Origin: Corynebacterium mastitidis DSM 44356
GTDB lineage: Bacteria > Actinomycetota > Actinomycetes > Mycobacteriales > Mycobacteriaceae
Assembly (NCBI RefSeq): GCF_000375365.1
Contig: NZ_AQXB01000005.1
Coordinates: forward strand, 174,707 to 238,706
Direction of reading: 5' to 3'
Length of the DNA stretch: 64,000 nucleotides
Positions 25,637-35,360 of this stretch are shown here, piece by piece (positions within the stretch are counted from its first letter, which is position 1; the number at the start of each line of letters is the position of its first letter). The notes under the pieces are model-generated. The model did no database searches. It had not been told where the DNA came from and was given only the letters and a program-made list of their open reading frames with translations. Both the position numbers and the translations under genes were made by a program.

Positions 25637-26320
25637 GTGCTGCCCTCTCGACGCCGCCTCGCCACCGGGCTCACCGGCCTGGCCACCGCGCTCGCCCTCG
25701 CCGTGGGCGCCCCCACCGCAGGCGCCGTGAGCCTGCCGGTTCCCCCGCTGCCCGAGGGCCCCCTCTACCTGCCCTCCAAGGAGCAGGTGGACCAGGCCCG
25801 CGCCTTCGCCGGGCAGCCCTGGGTTCCCAAGGACTTCGCCGCCGCGATCCGCGCCGCCGCGGACTTCTACGAGGGCAACGGGGATTCCGAGGGCGCCGTG
25901 GAGCTGCCGGAGAACGCCCCGCACTTCGCCCAGTTCTACTGGCCCACCGTGGCGGGCAACTGCATCGGCGGGCAGCTCAACTCCGTGGGCACCGCCATCG
26001 GCGTCCCCGGCCCCGCGCGCATCCCCGCCCCCGGCGCCGCCGAGGGGCAGACCGCCTTCCTGTTCACCGGCCTGGGCACCGCCGCGGCCGCCGAGGAGCA
26101 GGACTCCATGAGCGTGCACTGGTTCAACCTCAACACCCTGGCCTCCGGCACCGCGCCCCTGCGCAACAACGGCATTAACCCCCAGGGCCCGGCCACGCTC
26201 TCCGCCACGGTGGACACCGGCGCGGGCACCATCGTGGCCGTGATCACCGGGGCGGTCAACACCAAGGAGGGCACCTGCACCTATCTGCCCACCGCGGGTA
26301 TCGTTAATAATGCCCGCTGA
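25637..26320 (+). CDS. Secreted Rv1157c-family protein
   Basis: The 227-residue protein (GTG start, GGAAGG upstream) has a signal peptide (RRRLATGLTGLATALALAVG, with cleavage likely after AGA). Its mature part is rich in Pro and Gly, with a conserved core around WPTVAGNCIGGQLNSVGTAI and two cysteines (GNCIG and GTCTY) that could form a disulfide. It resembles the actinobacterial Rv1157c family by size and by position. The protein is probably exported to the envelope. Function is unknown. Its stop overlaps the DUF402 gene start. Confidence 0.8.
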   Translation: MLPSRRRLATGLTGLATALALAVGAPTAGAVSLPVPPLPEGPLYLPSKEQVDQARAFAGQPWVPKDFAAAIRAAADFYEGNGDSEGAVELPENAPHFAQFYWPTVAGNCIGGQLNSVGTAIGVPGPARIPAPGAAEGQTAFLFTGLGTAAAAEEQDSMSVHWFNLNTLASGTAPLRNNGINPQGPATLSATVDTGAGTIVAVITGAVNTKEGTCTYLPTAGIVNNAR

Positions 26321-26861
26321 CCCCGTGGCGGACCTGCACCCGGTCAAGCGGGAGACCTTCGACCCGCAGGCCATGACCAACACGGACCCCAAGGGCTTCG
26401 TGCGCGCGGTGGACCGCTTCGAGGTCACCGACTTTGGCCTCTACATGGCGCGCGGGGCCAACCACCCCCGCTTTGGCTACCTGGAATCCTGGCTGCTGCC
26501 GGAGTGGCACCTGCGGGCCAACATCTTCCACTTCCGCCCCGGCGTGGCGGTGCGCCAGCACCTCTACATCGACGTCGCGGCGATCTCCCGCGAGGGGGAC
26601 CGCTGGCACACCCGGGATCTCTACGTGGACCTGGTGAGCAATCCCCCGGCCCCGCTCCAGGTGCTCGATCTCGACGAGCTGGCCGCCGCCACCTCCGCAG
26701 GGCTGATCGACGCCCCGGAGGCCGAGCTGGCCCTGTCCGCCACGGTTACCGCCGTGGCGGGAAGCGCCCGCTACGGCGAGGATCCCCAGGCGTGGCTGGC
26801 CGCGCACGGGGTGGTCCTCACCTGGGCGGACGAGGTGACTCTCATTCCGCCGGAGGCGTGA
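26310..26861 (+). CDS. DUF402 protein (Rv1156-like)
   Basis: The 183-residue cytosolic protein has the DUF402 core: [20 protein letters not shown], then [19 protein letters not shown] and [18 protein letters not shown]402 proteins include nucleoside tri/diphosphate phosphatases with a barrel fold and metal-binding Asp residues, here in YIDVAAI and YVDLV. The start overlaps the end of the Rv1157c-like gene by 11 nt, so the pair is coupled. The 3-prime end overlaps rraA convergently by 20 nt. Confidence 0.82.
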   Translation: MPADPVADLHPVKRETFDPQAMTNTDPKGFVRAVDRFEVTDFGLYMARGANHPRFGYLESWLLPEWHLRANIFHFRPGVAVRQHLYIDVAAISREGDRWHTRDLYVDLVSNPPAPLQVLDLDELAAATSAGLIDAPEAELALSATVTAVAGSARYGEDPQAWLAAHGVVLTWADEVTLIPPEA

Positions 26862-27348
26862 TCGGGTTCTCGGTGACCACCACGCCGTCCGCGTCCGCGT
26901 AGAGGTAGTGCCCGGGCACGAAGTCCACGCCGCCGAAGTGCACGGTGACGTCGCGCTCCCCCGTGCCCTCCTTGCCGGACTTGCGGGGGTTGGTGCCCAG
27001 CGCCTTGCAGCCGAAGTCCAGCTCCGCGATCACGGCGGAATCGCGCACCGCGCCGTTGACGATCACCCCGGACCAGTGGTGGTCCCGCCCGGCGGCGGCG
27101 ATGAGGTCGCCCACCAGCGCGGTGTGCACCGAGGCGTCGCCGTCGATCACCAGCACCCCGCCCCCGCCCTCCTCGTGGAGGGTCTGCTTGACCAGGGCGT
27201 TGTCCTGGAAGCAGCGGATGGTGGTGATCCTGCCGCAGAATTGCGTCCGGCCACCGATGGTGCGCAGCTGGGTGTCGCAGCTACGCACGGACTCCCCGAT
27301 GATGTCCACCAGGTCCGCCGTGGGGATAAACTGCACGCTTTGCGTCAT
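26842..27348 (-). CDS. rraA: RraA-family protein (RNase E activity regulator / HMG aldolase-like)
   Basis: The 168-residue protein has the RraA fold signature: [24 protein letters not shown] loop ([12 protein letters not shown]), [20 protein letters not shown] and [20 protein letters not shown]. In E. coli RraA binds RNase E. In other bacteria the same fold serves as 4-hydroxy-4-methyl-2-oxoglutarate aldolase, with Arg and Asp of GxxRD as active site residues; both are present here (NGAVRD). Which role applies is open, and the symbol follows common annotation. It lies downstream of aceA on the same strand but is separated by stem-loops. Confidence 0.85.
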   Translation of the reverse strand: MTQSVQFIPTADLVDIIGESVRSCDTQLRTIGGRTQFCGRITTIRCFQDNALVKQTLHEEGGGGVLVIDGDASVHTALVGDLIAAAGRDHHWSGVIVNGAVRDSAVIAELDFGCKALGTNPRKSGKEGTGERDVTVHFGGVDFVPGHYLYADADGVVVTENPITPPAE

Positions 27349-27379
27349 GTTCCTGTCTCCTAACTCGTTGCTTGGGCCA

Positions 27380-27460
27380 CCCCGCCGGGCCCGCCTCCGG
27401 CGGTGCGGTCGGCGGGGTCCCGATAGCAGACATCGCCCGGCGCCTCTCGGCGCGGGGCGA
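27380..27460 (-). terminator. Stem-loops between aceA and rraA
   Basis: There are two GC-rich inverted repeats: ACCCCGCCG ... CGGCGGGGT and ATCGCCC-GGCGCC / GGCGCGGGGCGAT. They are placed where aceA transcription would end. No T-tract is present, so intrinsic termination is only possible, not proved. Confidence 0.5.
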
Positions 27461-27506
27461 TATCGGCGTGCCGACGGGCCGCCCGGGGCGGCTCAGCGGC
27501 TGGTTC

Positions 27507-28802
27507 CTAGTGGAACTGGCCCTCCTCGGTGGAGCCCTTCAGGGCGGTGGTGGAGGAGTTGGGGTCCACGGTGGTGGCGATGGCGTCGAAGTAACCGGCG
27601 CCCACCTCGCGCTGGTGCTTGACGGCGGTGAAGCCGCGCTCCTTGGCCGCCTGGAACTCACGGTTCTGCAGGTCCACGAAGGAGGTCATGCCGTTGCGGG
27701 CGTAGCCGTGGGCCAGGTCGAACATGGAGTAGTTGAGGGCATGGAAGCCCGCCAGGGTGATGAACTGGAACACGAAGCCCATCGCGCCCAGCTCCTTCTG
27801 GAACTTGGCGATCTCGTCCGCCTCCAGGTGCGCGGACCAGTTGAAGGAGGGCGAGCAGTTGTAGGCCAGGAGCTGATCCGGGTACTCGGAGCGCACGCCC
27901 TCGGCGAACTTCTTGGCCAGCTCCAGGTCCGGGGTGCCCGTCTCCATCCAGATCAGGTCCGCGTAGGGGGCGAAGCTCTTGGCGCGGGCGATGCAGGGCT
28001 CCAGGCCGTTCTTGACGTAGTAGTAACCCTCGGCGGAGCGCTCGCCGGTGAGGAACTCGTGATCGCGCTCGTCCACGTCGGAGGTCAGCAGGGTGGCCGC
28101 CTCGGCGTCGGTGCGGGCCACGATCACGGTGGGCACGTTGGCGACGTCGGCCGCCAGGCGGGCCGAGGAGAGGGTGCGGATGTGCTGCTGGGTGGGGATG
28201 AGCACCTTGCCGCCCAGGTGGCCGCACTTCTTCTCGGAGGCGAGCTGATCCTCCCAGTGGGTGCCGCCCGCGCCCGCGGCGATCATGGCCTTCTGCAGCT
28301 CGTAGACGTTGAGGGCGCCGCCGAAGCCGGCCTCGGCGTCCGCCACCACGGGGACGAGCCAGTTGTCCACCGAGTCATCGCCCTCCACGCGGGCGATCTC
28401 GTCGGCGCGCAGGAGCGCGTTGTTGATGCGGCGCACCACCTGGGGAACGGAGTTGGCCGGGTAGAGGGACTGGTCCGGGTAGGTGTGGCCGGAGAGGTTC
28501 GCGTCGCCCGCGACCTGCCAGCCGGAAAGGTACACCGCCTTCAGGCCCGCGCGCACCTGCTGCACGGCCTGGTTGCCGGTGAGGGCGCCGAGGGCGTTGA
28601 TGTACTCGCCGCCGCCCTTGTTGATGCCCTCCCAGAGGATCTCGGCACCGCGACGCGCCAGGGTGTGCTCCTCCACCACGGTGCCCTGGAGCTTGGCTAC
28701 CTGCTCAGCCGTGTAGTCGCGCTGAATGGCGGACCACCTCGGGTTTTCATCCCAATCCTTCTGAATTTCCTCGGCTGTACGGGCTTTGCCGGTAGCGGTC
28801 AT
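27507..28802 (-). CDS. aceA: Isocitrate lyase
   Basis: The 431-residue protein has the isocitrate lyase catalytic motif [17 protein letters not shown] and the blocks [20 protein letters not shown] and [17 protein letters not shown]. It splits isocitrate into glyoxylate and succinate, the first step of the glyoxylate shunt used on acetate and fatty acids. The divergent neighbour is malate synthase, as in C. glutamicum, and the shared spacer carries several RamA-like C/G tracts. Length fits the family. Confidence 0.97.
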   Translation of the reverse strand: MTATGKARTAEEIQKDWDENPRWSAIQRDYTAEQVAKLQGTVVEEHTLARRGAEILWEGINKGGGEYINALGALTGNQAVQQVRAGLKAVYLSGWQVAGDANLSGHTYPDQSLYPANSVPQVVRRINNALLRADEIARVEGDDSVDNWLVPVVADAEAGFGGALNVYELQKAMIAAGAGGTHWEDQLASEKKCGHLGGKVLIPTQQHIRTLSSARLAADVANVPTVIVARTDAEAATLLTSDVDERDHEFLTGERSAEGYYYVKNGLEPCIARAKSFAPYADLIWMETGTPDLELAKKFAEGVRSEYPDQLLAYNCSPSFNWSAHLEADEIAKFQKELGAMGFVFQFITLAGFHALNYSMFDLAHGYARNGMTSFVDLQNREFQAAKERGFTAVKHQREVGAGYFDAIATTVDPNSSTTALKGSTEEGQFH

Positions 28803-29316
28803 AATCGCACCAACTTCCTTAAGGTCGGACTTGAAAAATGGGGTACTGCCGGGCTCCTGCCGTGCCTCGGCGGCCCTGCGCCGCCGCGCGCCCTGGGCGT
28901 TCGGGGCGATAGTCGCCTCGGGGTGGAACCCTCGTCACACCACATCCGGTGGCGTGATTCACAGAATGGCAGCAATGGCGGCCCACGTCAATGAATCTCC
29001 CGAATATTTTTCCCAACGGGGGTAGAAGAACGGGCGGAAGAAATTAGCGAGATGTTAGTTCTTCCCCCGCAAATTACCCCCGCCCCACCCCGTGACGCGC
29101 CACACAAAACCGCTCGTCACGCACCCTACTATCCTATTCAAAACCTCTTTTGCTACCCCCGCACCCGTCCCGGCCAACCCCCGATCGGACCGGGGGTAGC
29201 CCGAAGGGAAATTGGGCGAAATACTTTTCATAGTGATGCCACCCACTTACGATGAGCCACCAAGCGACAGTCACGTCGCGCTTTCATCGTTCGCCACATC
29301 ATTGAGGAGATCCCCG
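28803..29316. promoter_or_regulatory. aceA-aceB divergent regulatory region
   Basis: No gene was found in this spacer of about 510 bp. It holds several tracts that fit the RamA pattern (A/C/T-G4-6-T/C or A-C4-5-A/G/T), such as CGGGGGT (29017-29023 and near 29188) and ACCCCCG (near 29077 and 29155). RamA activates aceA and aceB in C. glutamicum. It also holds a 22 bp element TCCCGAATATTTTTCCCAACGG at 28998-29019, shared with the Rv1157c-like promoter. No clear RamB or GlxR consensus was found. Confidence 0.6.
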
Positions 29317-31518
29317 ATGCCTACGACCACGGCCCCCAGCCCCCAGGACGACCGCGTCCAGGTCGCCGGAATGGACGTTGCCCGTGTCCTCCACGACTTC
29401 CTTGTCGAGGAGGTACTGCCCGAGATCGGCGTGGACGCGGCTCAGTTCTGGCAGGGATTCGCAGACATCGTGGCGGACCTGACCCCGCGCAACAAGGAGC
29501 TGCTGGCCAAGCGCGAGGAGCTGCAGCGCCAGCTCGACGACTACTTCCGGGCCAACCCCGGCCGCCCCGACCCCCAGCAGCACGAGGAGTTCCTGCGCTC
29601 CATCGGCTACCTCGAGCCCACCCCGGACAAGGCCGAGATCCGCACCGAGAACACCGATCCCGAGTTCTCCGAGATCGCCGGCCCCCAGCTCGTGGTGCCG
29701 GTTCTCAACGCCCGCTTTGCCCTCAACGCCACCAACGCCCGCTGGGGCTCGCTCTACGACGCCCTCTACGGCACGGACGTCATCCCCGAGGACAACGGCG
29801 CGCACCGCTCCGGGCCCTACAACCCGGTGCGCGGCGCCAAGGTCATCGCCTGGGGCCGGGCCTTCCTCGACGAGGTGGTGCCCCTCGACGGCGCGAGCCA
29901 CGCCGAGGTGGAAAGCTACAGCGTGGTGCGCGGCAGCCTGTGCGCCCGCGTGGACGGCGAGTGCATCCCGCTGAAGAACCCCAAGGCCTACAAGGGCTTC
30001 GTGGGCGACTTCGGGGATCCCTCCTCCATCATCCTGTACAACAACGGCCTGCACATCGACATCCGCATCAACCCCACCTCCCCCGTGGGCAAGACGGACC
30101 GCGCGGGCGTGGAGGACATCTTCTTAGAGGCCGCCACCTCCACCATCATCGACTTCGAGGACTCCGTGGCCGCGGTGGACGCCACGGACAAGACCCTGGG
30201 CTACCGCAACTGGTTTGGCCTCAACACCGGCACCCTCAAGGAGGAGGTGACCAAGGGCGATAAGACGTTCACCCGCGAGCTGAACCCGGATCGCACCTAC
30301 ATCGCCCGCACCGGCTCCCAGACCGTGCTCAAGGGGCGCTCCACCCTGCTGGTGCGCAACGTGGGCCACCTGATGACCAACCCCGCCATCCTCATCGACG
30401 ACGAGGAGATCTACGAGGGCATCATGGACGCCGTGATCACCGCCGCCTGCGCCATCCCCGGCACCCGCGAGGACAACCCGCTGCGCAACTCCGTGACCGG
30501 CTCCATCTACATCGTCAAGCCCAAGCAGCACGGGCCGCAGGAGGTGGCCTTCACCGACGAGCTGTTCGGCCGCGTGGAAAAGCTGCTGGGCCTGGAGCCC
30601 AACACCCTGAAGGTGGGCGTGATGGACGAGGAGCGCCGCACCTCCGCCAACCTGGACGCCTGCATCCAGGCCGTCAGCCACCGCCTGGCCTTCATTAACA
30701 CCGGCTTCCTCGACCGCACGGGAGACGAGATCCACACCTCCATGGAGGCCGGCGCGATGGTGCGCAAGGCGGACATGCAGACCGCCCCCTGGAAGCAGGC
30801 CTACGAGGACAACAACGTGGACGCGGGCCTGGAACGCGGACTCTCCGGCCGCGCGCAGATCGGCAAGGGCATGTGGGCCAAGACCGAGCTGATGGCGGAG
30901 ATGGTGGACCAGAAGATCGGCCAGCTCCGCGAGGGCGCCAACACCGCGTGGGTGCCCTCCCCCACGGCGGCCACCCTGCACGCCACGCACTACCACAAGG
31001 TGGACGTGGCCGAGGTGCAGCGCCAGCTCCGCGAGGCCGGACGCCGCGACACCTTCGCGGACCTGCTCACCGTCCCGGTGGCCGGGGAAGTCTCCTGGAC
31101 GCCCGAGGAGATCAAGGAGGAGGTGGACAACAACTGCCAGTCCATCCTGGGCTACGTGGTGCGCTGGGTGGAACAGGGCATCGGCTGCTCCAAGGTGCCG
31201 GACATCCACAACATCGACCTCATGGAGGACCGCGCCACGCTGCGCATCTCCTCGCAGCTCCTGGCCAACTGGCTGCGCCACGGCGTGATCACCCAGGAGC
31301 AGGTGATCGACTCCCTGCAGCGCATGGCCGCGGTGGTGGATAAGCAGAACGAGGGCGACGCCGCCTACCTGCCCATGTCCCGCGACTTTGACTACTCCAT
31401 CGCCTTCCAGGCCGCCAAGGACCTGATCCTCAAGGGCACCGAGTCCCCCGCTGGCTACACGGAGCCGATCCTGCACGCCCGCCGCCGCGAGTTCAAGGAG
31501 CGCGAGGGCATCGCCTGA
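29317..31518 (+). CDS. aceB: Malate synthase G
   Basis: The 733-residue protein matches the large monomeric malate synthase [21 protein letters not shown] near residue 130, the catalytic Arg/Asp blocks ([19 protein letters not shown]), [20 protein letters not shown], and [17 protein letters not shown]. It condenses glyoxylate with acetyl-CoA to malate. ATG with AGGAGA upstream was chosen; a longer in-frame open start lacks similarity. Corynebacterial enzymes of this type are usually called aceB although they are the glcB type. It is divergent from aceA and ends in a strong terminator. Confidence 0.96.
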   Translation: MPTTTAPSPQDDRVQVAGMDVARVLHDFLVEEVLPEIGVDAAQFWQGFADIVADLTPRNKELLAKREELQRQLDDYFRANPGRPDPQQHEEFLRSIGYLEPTPDKAEIRTENTDPEFSEIAGPQLVVPVLNARFALNATNARWGSLYDALYGTDVIPEDNGAHRSGPYNPVRGAKVIAWGRAFLDEVVPLDGASHAEVESYSVVRGSLCARVDGECIPLKNPKAYKGFVGDFGDPSSIILYNNGLHIDIRINPTSPVGKTDRAGVEDIFLEAATSTIIDFEDSVAAVDATDKTLGYRNWFGLNTGTLKEEVTKGDKTFTRELNPDRTYIARTGSQTVLKGRSTLLVRNVGHLMTNPAILIDDEEIYEGIMDAVITAACAIPGTREDNPLRNSVTGSIYIVKPKQHGPQEVAFTDELFGRVEKLLGLEPNTLKVGVMDEERRTSANLDACIQAVSHRLAFINTGFLDRTGDEIHTSMEAGAMVRKADMQTAPWKQAYEDNNVDAGLERGLSGRAQIGKGMWAKTELMAEMVDQKIGQLREGANTAWVPSPTAATLHATHYHKVDVAEVQRQLREAGRRDTFADLLTVPVAGEVSWTPEEIKEEVDNNCQSILGYVVRWVEQGIGCSKVPDIHNIDLMEDRATLRISSQLLANWLRHGVITQEQVIDSLQRMAAVVDKQNEGDAAYLPMSRDFDYSIAFQAAKDLILKGTESPAGYTEPILHARRREFKEREGIA

Positions 31519-31560
31519 TCCGGACCTCATCCTCGCCTGATCCAGAAGCGCCGCGCAGAG

Positions 31561-31607
31561 GGCACCCCGCCGACCGCATGTTCTCACGGTTCGGCGGGGT
31601 GCCTTTG
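31561..31607 (+). terminator. Intrinsic terminator after malate synthase
   Basis: A perfect-looking stem GGCACCCCGCCGA / TCGGCGGGGTGCC encloses a loop of about 18 nt and is followed by TTTGG. It lies about 40 nt after the malate synthase stop. Confidence 0.85.
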
Positions 31608-31630
31608 GCTGCCGGGCGAGACGGTGGATT

Positions 31631-32233
31631 CTATTCCTCCAGCTCCGGGTCCTCCGCCCGCGCCTGCTCGAATACCTCCTTGGCCGCAAAAAGATTGATA
31701 AGGCCGATCACCACGCCCGCGATCGCGTCCGGCCACGCGCTCCACCACCACGCCGTGAGCAGCCCCGCGAGCAGAATCAAGGCGTTGGCCGCCACGTCAT
31801 TGCGCGCGGCCAGCCACGCGCCGCGCACCAGGGCGCTGTGTGTCCCGCGCAGGCGGGCCAACAGCAGGGCGCAGGCCAGGTTGATCGCGGCGGCGGCCAG
31901 GGCGGTCCACGAGAGCGCGGCGGGCTCCGGCGGCTGCCCGGAGAAGATCCTCCAGGCCGCCGTGGCAAACCCGGCGATACCCGGAATCAGGATCAGCCCG
32001 GCCAGCGCATAGCTGGCCCTGCGGCGCTTGCTCACCGCCCACCCCAGGGCGCTGAGCACCAGAACGTTAATCAGAAAGTCCTCAAGGAAATCGGCGGCGT
32101 CCGCAAAGAGCGCCGCCGATCCGATGAGGAAGGCCATCGCCATATCCAGGAGGAAACCGGCGCCGTTCAGCCCGGCCACCACCGCCACGCTGCGCCGAGA
32201 TTTGTTATCAAGGGAAGAGGAGGAGAGCATCAT
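31631..32233 (-). CDS. Cation diffusion facilitator-like transporter (short)
   Basis: The 200-residue membrane protein has about six hydrophobic helices and the CDF pattern of acidic metal sites: LLDMAMAFLIGSAALFADAADFLED in TM1-TM2 and RNDVAANALILLAG with AWPDAIAGVVIG in TM5-TM6. The usual HxxxD site is DAADF-like in TM2 and NDVAA in TM5, so metal preference cannot be read. The C-terminal cytosolic dimer domain is missing, so the protein is shorter than typical CzcD (about 300). Related short forms are common in corynebacteria. It converges with aceB. Confidence 0.8.
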   Translation of the reverse strand: MMLSSSSLDNKSRRSVAVVAGLNGAGFLLDMAMAFLIGSAALFADAADFLEDFLINVLVLSALGWAVSKRRRASYALAGLILIPGIAGFATAAWRIFSGQPPEPAALSWTALAAAAINLACALLLARLRGTHSALVRGAWLAARNDVAANALILLAGLLTAWWWSAWPDAIAGVVIGLINLFAAKEVFEQARAEDPELEE

Positions 32234-32350
32234 CGAAGGATCTTATACCGGGCCTCCCGGCTCCTCGGAAGGAATCATCCACGGCCCATTCCCGCCGCAT
32301 GCGCCATGCCCACCACCCGCACCAGAACACGAAAAAACACGGAGATCATC

Positions 32351-32851
32351 ATGCGGCCAGACGCACCGGGACATATCAAAAGATACGCGGCTTTAGCGTT
32401 ACTCCCCCTTCTCACGGGGTGCTCCCCCAGCACGGGCGGAAAGATCACGGATACCGTGCTCAGCACGCAGGAGAGTTTTAGCCTGAGCCAGGTATTCGAG
32501 GAGCCCATCGCGGAGGCCTACGTGTTTTGCACCTACGCCAACGAGGAACGCGGGGAGGAACTGGGGTTTGATCGCAAGAGCTTCTACAGCATCGACAGAA
32601 ACTATATGGCATGGGAAACGAACACCGGCATAGGCGTGAAATTCCGCGACGAGGAAAAGGAGCCCCTCGTGGAGTGGTTCTCCCCCACCCGCATCAACTC
32701 CTGCCCCTCCGCGGGGGACGCCTATAGGAAGATCGACCCCGAGGAGCCGATCACCATAGAGATCGAGAAGGTCAAGTTTCAGCGGTACGGGGTAAGGGAG
32801 GTAAAGAATCTCTTTTACCCCGAAAACGCCGACACCGCGCGGGAACAATAA
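32351..32851 (+). CDS. Small lipoprotein of unknown function
   Basis: The 166-residue protein has a lipoprotein signal (YAALALLPLLTGC, Cys about residue 24) and a mature domain with no family I recognise. It contains a Cys pair (VFCTYANEE and NSCPSAGD) that may form a disulfide, and a mixed alpha/beta composition. The ATG was chosen because GGAG lies 6 nt upstream; an upstream ATG in the same frame has no ribosome binding site. GC is lower than in its neighbours. It converges on the peptide ABC operon, 11 nt away. Confidence 0.75.
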   Translation: MRPDAPGHIKRYAALALLPLLTGCSPSTGGKITDTVLSTQESFSLSQVFEEPIAEAYVFCTYANEERGEELGFDRKSFYSIDRNYMAWETNTGIGVKFRDEEKEPLVEWFSPTRINSCPSAGDAYRKIDPEEPITIEIEKVKFQRYGVREVKNLFYPENADTAREQ

Positions 32852-32862
32852 ACCGGTGCCGC

Positions 32863-34425
32863 CTACCCCCACCCCGGCACGGAGTCGATGAGGTTGCGGG
32901 TGTATTCCTCGGCGGGGTTGCGGAAGATCTGCTCGGTGTCCCCGCGCTCCACGATCCTGCCGCCGCGCATCACCACCACGTCGTCCGCGGTGTGGCGCAC
33001 CACCGCGAGGTCGTGGGTGATAAAGAGGTAGGAAAGGCCCAGGTCCTCCTGGAGCTGGCCCAGCAGGCTCAGCACCTGGTCCTGCACCACCACGTCCAGG
33101 GCGGAAACCGCCTCGTCGAGCACGATCACCTCCGGGTCCAGGGCCAGCGCGCGGGCGATCGCGATGCGCTGGCGCTGCCCGCCGGAGAGCTCGTTGGGGT
33201 AGCGCCGGGCCGTCGCGGCGGGCATGGCCACCATCTCCAGCAGCTCGCCCACCCGCCGCTCCCGCTCCTTGCGGCCGATCCCGTGGATCCGCATGGGTTC
33301 CTCGATACAGCGCTGGATGGAGTACAGGGGATCGAGCGAGCCGTAGGGGTTCTGGAACACCACCTGCATGCGGCGGCGCATCTCGAACTTCTCCCGGCGC
33401 GAGAGCTCGTCGAGGTTCCTGCCCTTGTAGCGCACGATCCCGGAGGTGGGCTGCAGCAACCCGAGGATCATGTTGGCCACCGTGGACTTGCCGGAACCGG
33501 ACTCCCCCACCACCGCCGTGGTGGTGCCGGTGCGCACGTAGAAGGAGACGTCGTCCACCGCGCGATTCTTGCCAAAGTCCTTGGTCAGGTTCTCCACGCT
33601 GATGACCTTCTCCTCCCCGGGGCGGCGCCGGGGCGCGCCGGGGGTGCCCACGGCCGGGGCGGCCTGCACCAGGCGGCGGGTGTAGGGGTGCTGGGGGTCG
33701 GAGAGGATCTCGCGGCTGGGTCCGGACTCCACCACGCGGCCCTGGCTCATCACCACCAGGTGCTCGGCGCGCTGGGCGGCCAGGCCGAGGTCGTGGGTGA
33801 TAAAAAGCACGGCGGTGCCCAGCTCGCGGGTCAGGGCCTCGAGGTTGTCCAGGATGAGCTTCTGCACCGTCACGTCCAGGGCGGAGGTGGGCTCGTCCGC
33901 GATGAGCAGCTTGGGGCGGGCGGCCAGGCCCATGGCGATGAGCGCGCGCTGCCGCATGCCGCCGGAGTACTCGTGGGGGAACTGCCGGGCACGCCGGGCG
34001 GCGTCCTCCAGGCCGGCCTCCTCCAGCAGGGCCACCACGTCCTCGTCGCCGGGGGCCTCCGCAATCTGGTAGCCCACGCGCCACACGGGGTTGAGGTTGC
34101 TCATGGGGTCCTGCGGCACGAGGCCGATCTGGCGGCCGCGCACCTCCTGCCACTGCTTCTCGGTGTAGCGGGTGACGTCGCGGCCGTCGAAAAGCACCGA
34201 GCCGCCGGTGACGCGGGCGCTCGGGGGCAGCAGCCCCATCGCGGACATCGCGGTGGTGGACTTGCCGGAGCCGGACTCCCCCACGATGGCCACGGACTGC
34301 CCCGGGTAGACCGTGAGGTTGGCGCCCTTGACGGCGTGCACCGGCCCGGCGGCGTCGAAGGTGATGTGGAGGTCGCTGATCTGCAGCAGCGGCTGAACTT
34401 CTTGCGTTGCGTCGGTCGCGCTCAT
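32863..34425 (-). CDS. Peptide/nickel ABC transporter, fused ATP-binding protein
   Basis: The 520-residue protein holds two OppD/OppF-type ATPase domains in tandem. The first has GESGSGKST, YSGGMRQRA and DEPTSALDVTVQ. The second has GESGSGKST, LSGGQRQRIAIARAL and DEAVSALDVVVQ. The usual separate D and F subunits are fused here, as is common in Actinobacteria. It powers uptake of oligopeptides with the two permeases and the lipoprotein encoded upstream. The ATG overlaps the preceding permease stop (ATGA). It is the last gene of the operon. Confidence 0.93.
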   Translation of the reverse strand: MSATDATQEVQPLLQISDLHITFDAAGPVHAVKGANLTVYPGQSVAIVGESGSGKSTTAMSAMGLLPPSARVTGGSVLFDGRDVTRYTEKQWQEVRGRQIGLVPQDPMSNLNPVWRVGYQIAEAPGDEDVVALLEEAGLEDAARRARQFPHEYSGGMRQRALIAMGLAARPKLLIADEPTSALDVTVQKLILDNLEALTRELGTAVLFITHDLGLAAQRAEHLVVMSQGRVVESGPSREILSDPQHPYTRRLVQAAPAVGTPGAPRRRPGEEKVISVENLTKDFGKNRAVDDVSFYVRTGTTTAVVGESGSGKSTVANMILGLLQPTSGIVRYKGRNLDELSRREKFEMRRRMQVVFQNPYGSLDPLYSIQRCIEEPMRIHGIGRKERERRVGELLEMVAMPAATARRYPNELSGGQRQRIAIARALALDPEVIVLDEAVSALDVVVQDQVLSLLGQLQEDLGLSYLFITHDLAVVRHTADDVVVMRGGRIVERGDTEQIFRNPAEEYTRNLIDSVPGWG

Positions 34426-35360
34426 CGCTTCCTCGCCTTCGGATCGAGGGCGTCACGCACCACGTCGCCCATCATGATGAAACTTAAAACGGTCAGGGCC
34501 AGGGCCGCCGAGGGGTAGAACAGCACCATCGGCTTGGTGCGCAGGCTGCTCCTGGCGGCGGAGATGTCCCCGCCCCAGGACACCACGGTGGAGGGCAGCC
34601 CGATGCCCAGGAAGGACAAGGTGGCCTCCGCGACGATGAAGGTGCCCAGGGCCACCGTGGCGTAGACCACGATGGGGGCGGCGGAGTTGGGCACGATGTG
34701 GGTGGCCAGGGTCTTCCACCCCGGCTGGCCCATCGCGCGGGCCGCCGTGACATACTCCTCGTTCTTCACGCTCATCACCGTGCCGCGCGTGATGCGCGCG
34801 ATGCTGGTCCAGCCGAAGATCCCCAGCACGAGCACCACGGTCAGGATGGTGCGGTGGTCGCGGAACATCTGCATGACCACGACCGCCGCGAGCACCAGGG
34901 GCACCGCGAAGAACACGTCCGTGAGGCGGGAGAGGACGGCGTCCGCCACGCCCCCGAAGTACCCCGCCACGGCGCCCACGAGGGTGCCGATGAGCACCAC
35001 GAGGGCCGTGGTGAGCACGCCCACCGCCACCGAGGCCCGGGCCCCGTAGACGGTGCGGGCGTAGATGTCGCAGCCCTGGCGGTCAAACCCGAAGGGGTGT
35101 CCGGACTCCGGCCCGGCGAGCGAGCGGGCCAGGTCGCAGGCGCGCGGGTCGCCCGAGCTAAAGAGCTGCGGGAAGGCGGCCACGAGCACCGCCAGGAGGA
35201 TCAGGGCGGCGCTGACCCAAAACAGCGGGCGGCGCCGCAGGTAGGACCACGCCACCGCCCACTGGGAAAGGGGCGCGGCCGGGGCCTGCGCGGTGGCGCG
35301 ATCCTGTGCGGGGGGATTGACGTCCGCGACGAAATGCTCTTGGTGGGGGTAGTTAGGCAT
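34422..35360 (-). CDS. Peptide ABC transporter permease, DppC type
   Basis: The 312-residue permease has an N-terminal soluble tail, a first helix (PLFWVSAALILLAVLVAAF), five further TM helices and the EAA loop with ITRGTVMSVKNEEYVTAARAMG before GQPGWKTLATHIVPN. An OppC N-terminal extension and the HPFGFDRQGCDIYARTVYGA block identify the DppC/OppC branch. It overlaps the other permease by 8 nt and the ATPase by 4 nt. Confidence 0.93.
   Translation of the reverse strand: MPNYPHQEHFVADVNPPAQDRATAQAPAAPLSQWAVAWSYLRRRPLFWVSAALILLAVLVAAFPQLFSSGDPRACDLARSLAGPESGHPFGFDRQGCDIYARTVYGARASVAVGVLTTALVVLIGTLVGAVAGYFGGVADAVLSRLTDVFFAVPLVLAAVVVMQMFRDHRTILTVVLVLGIFGWTSIARITRGTVMSVKNEEYVTAARAMGQPGWKTLATHIVPNSAAPIVVYATVALGTFIVAEATLSFLGIGLPSTVVSWGGDISAARSSLRTKPMVLFYPSAALALTVLSFIMMGDVVRDALDPKARKR

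Noticed and set aside
32306..32851. Longer form of the small lipoprotein from an upstream ATG
   Set aside because: The added residues (MPTTRTRTRKNTEII) would spoil the lipoprotein signal and no ribosome binding site precedes that ATG.
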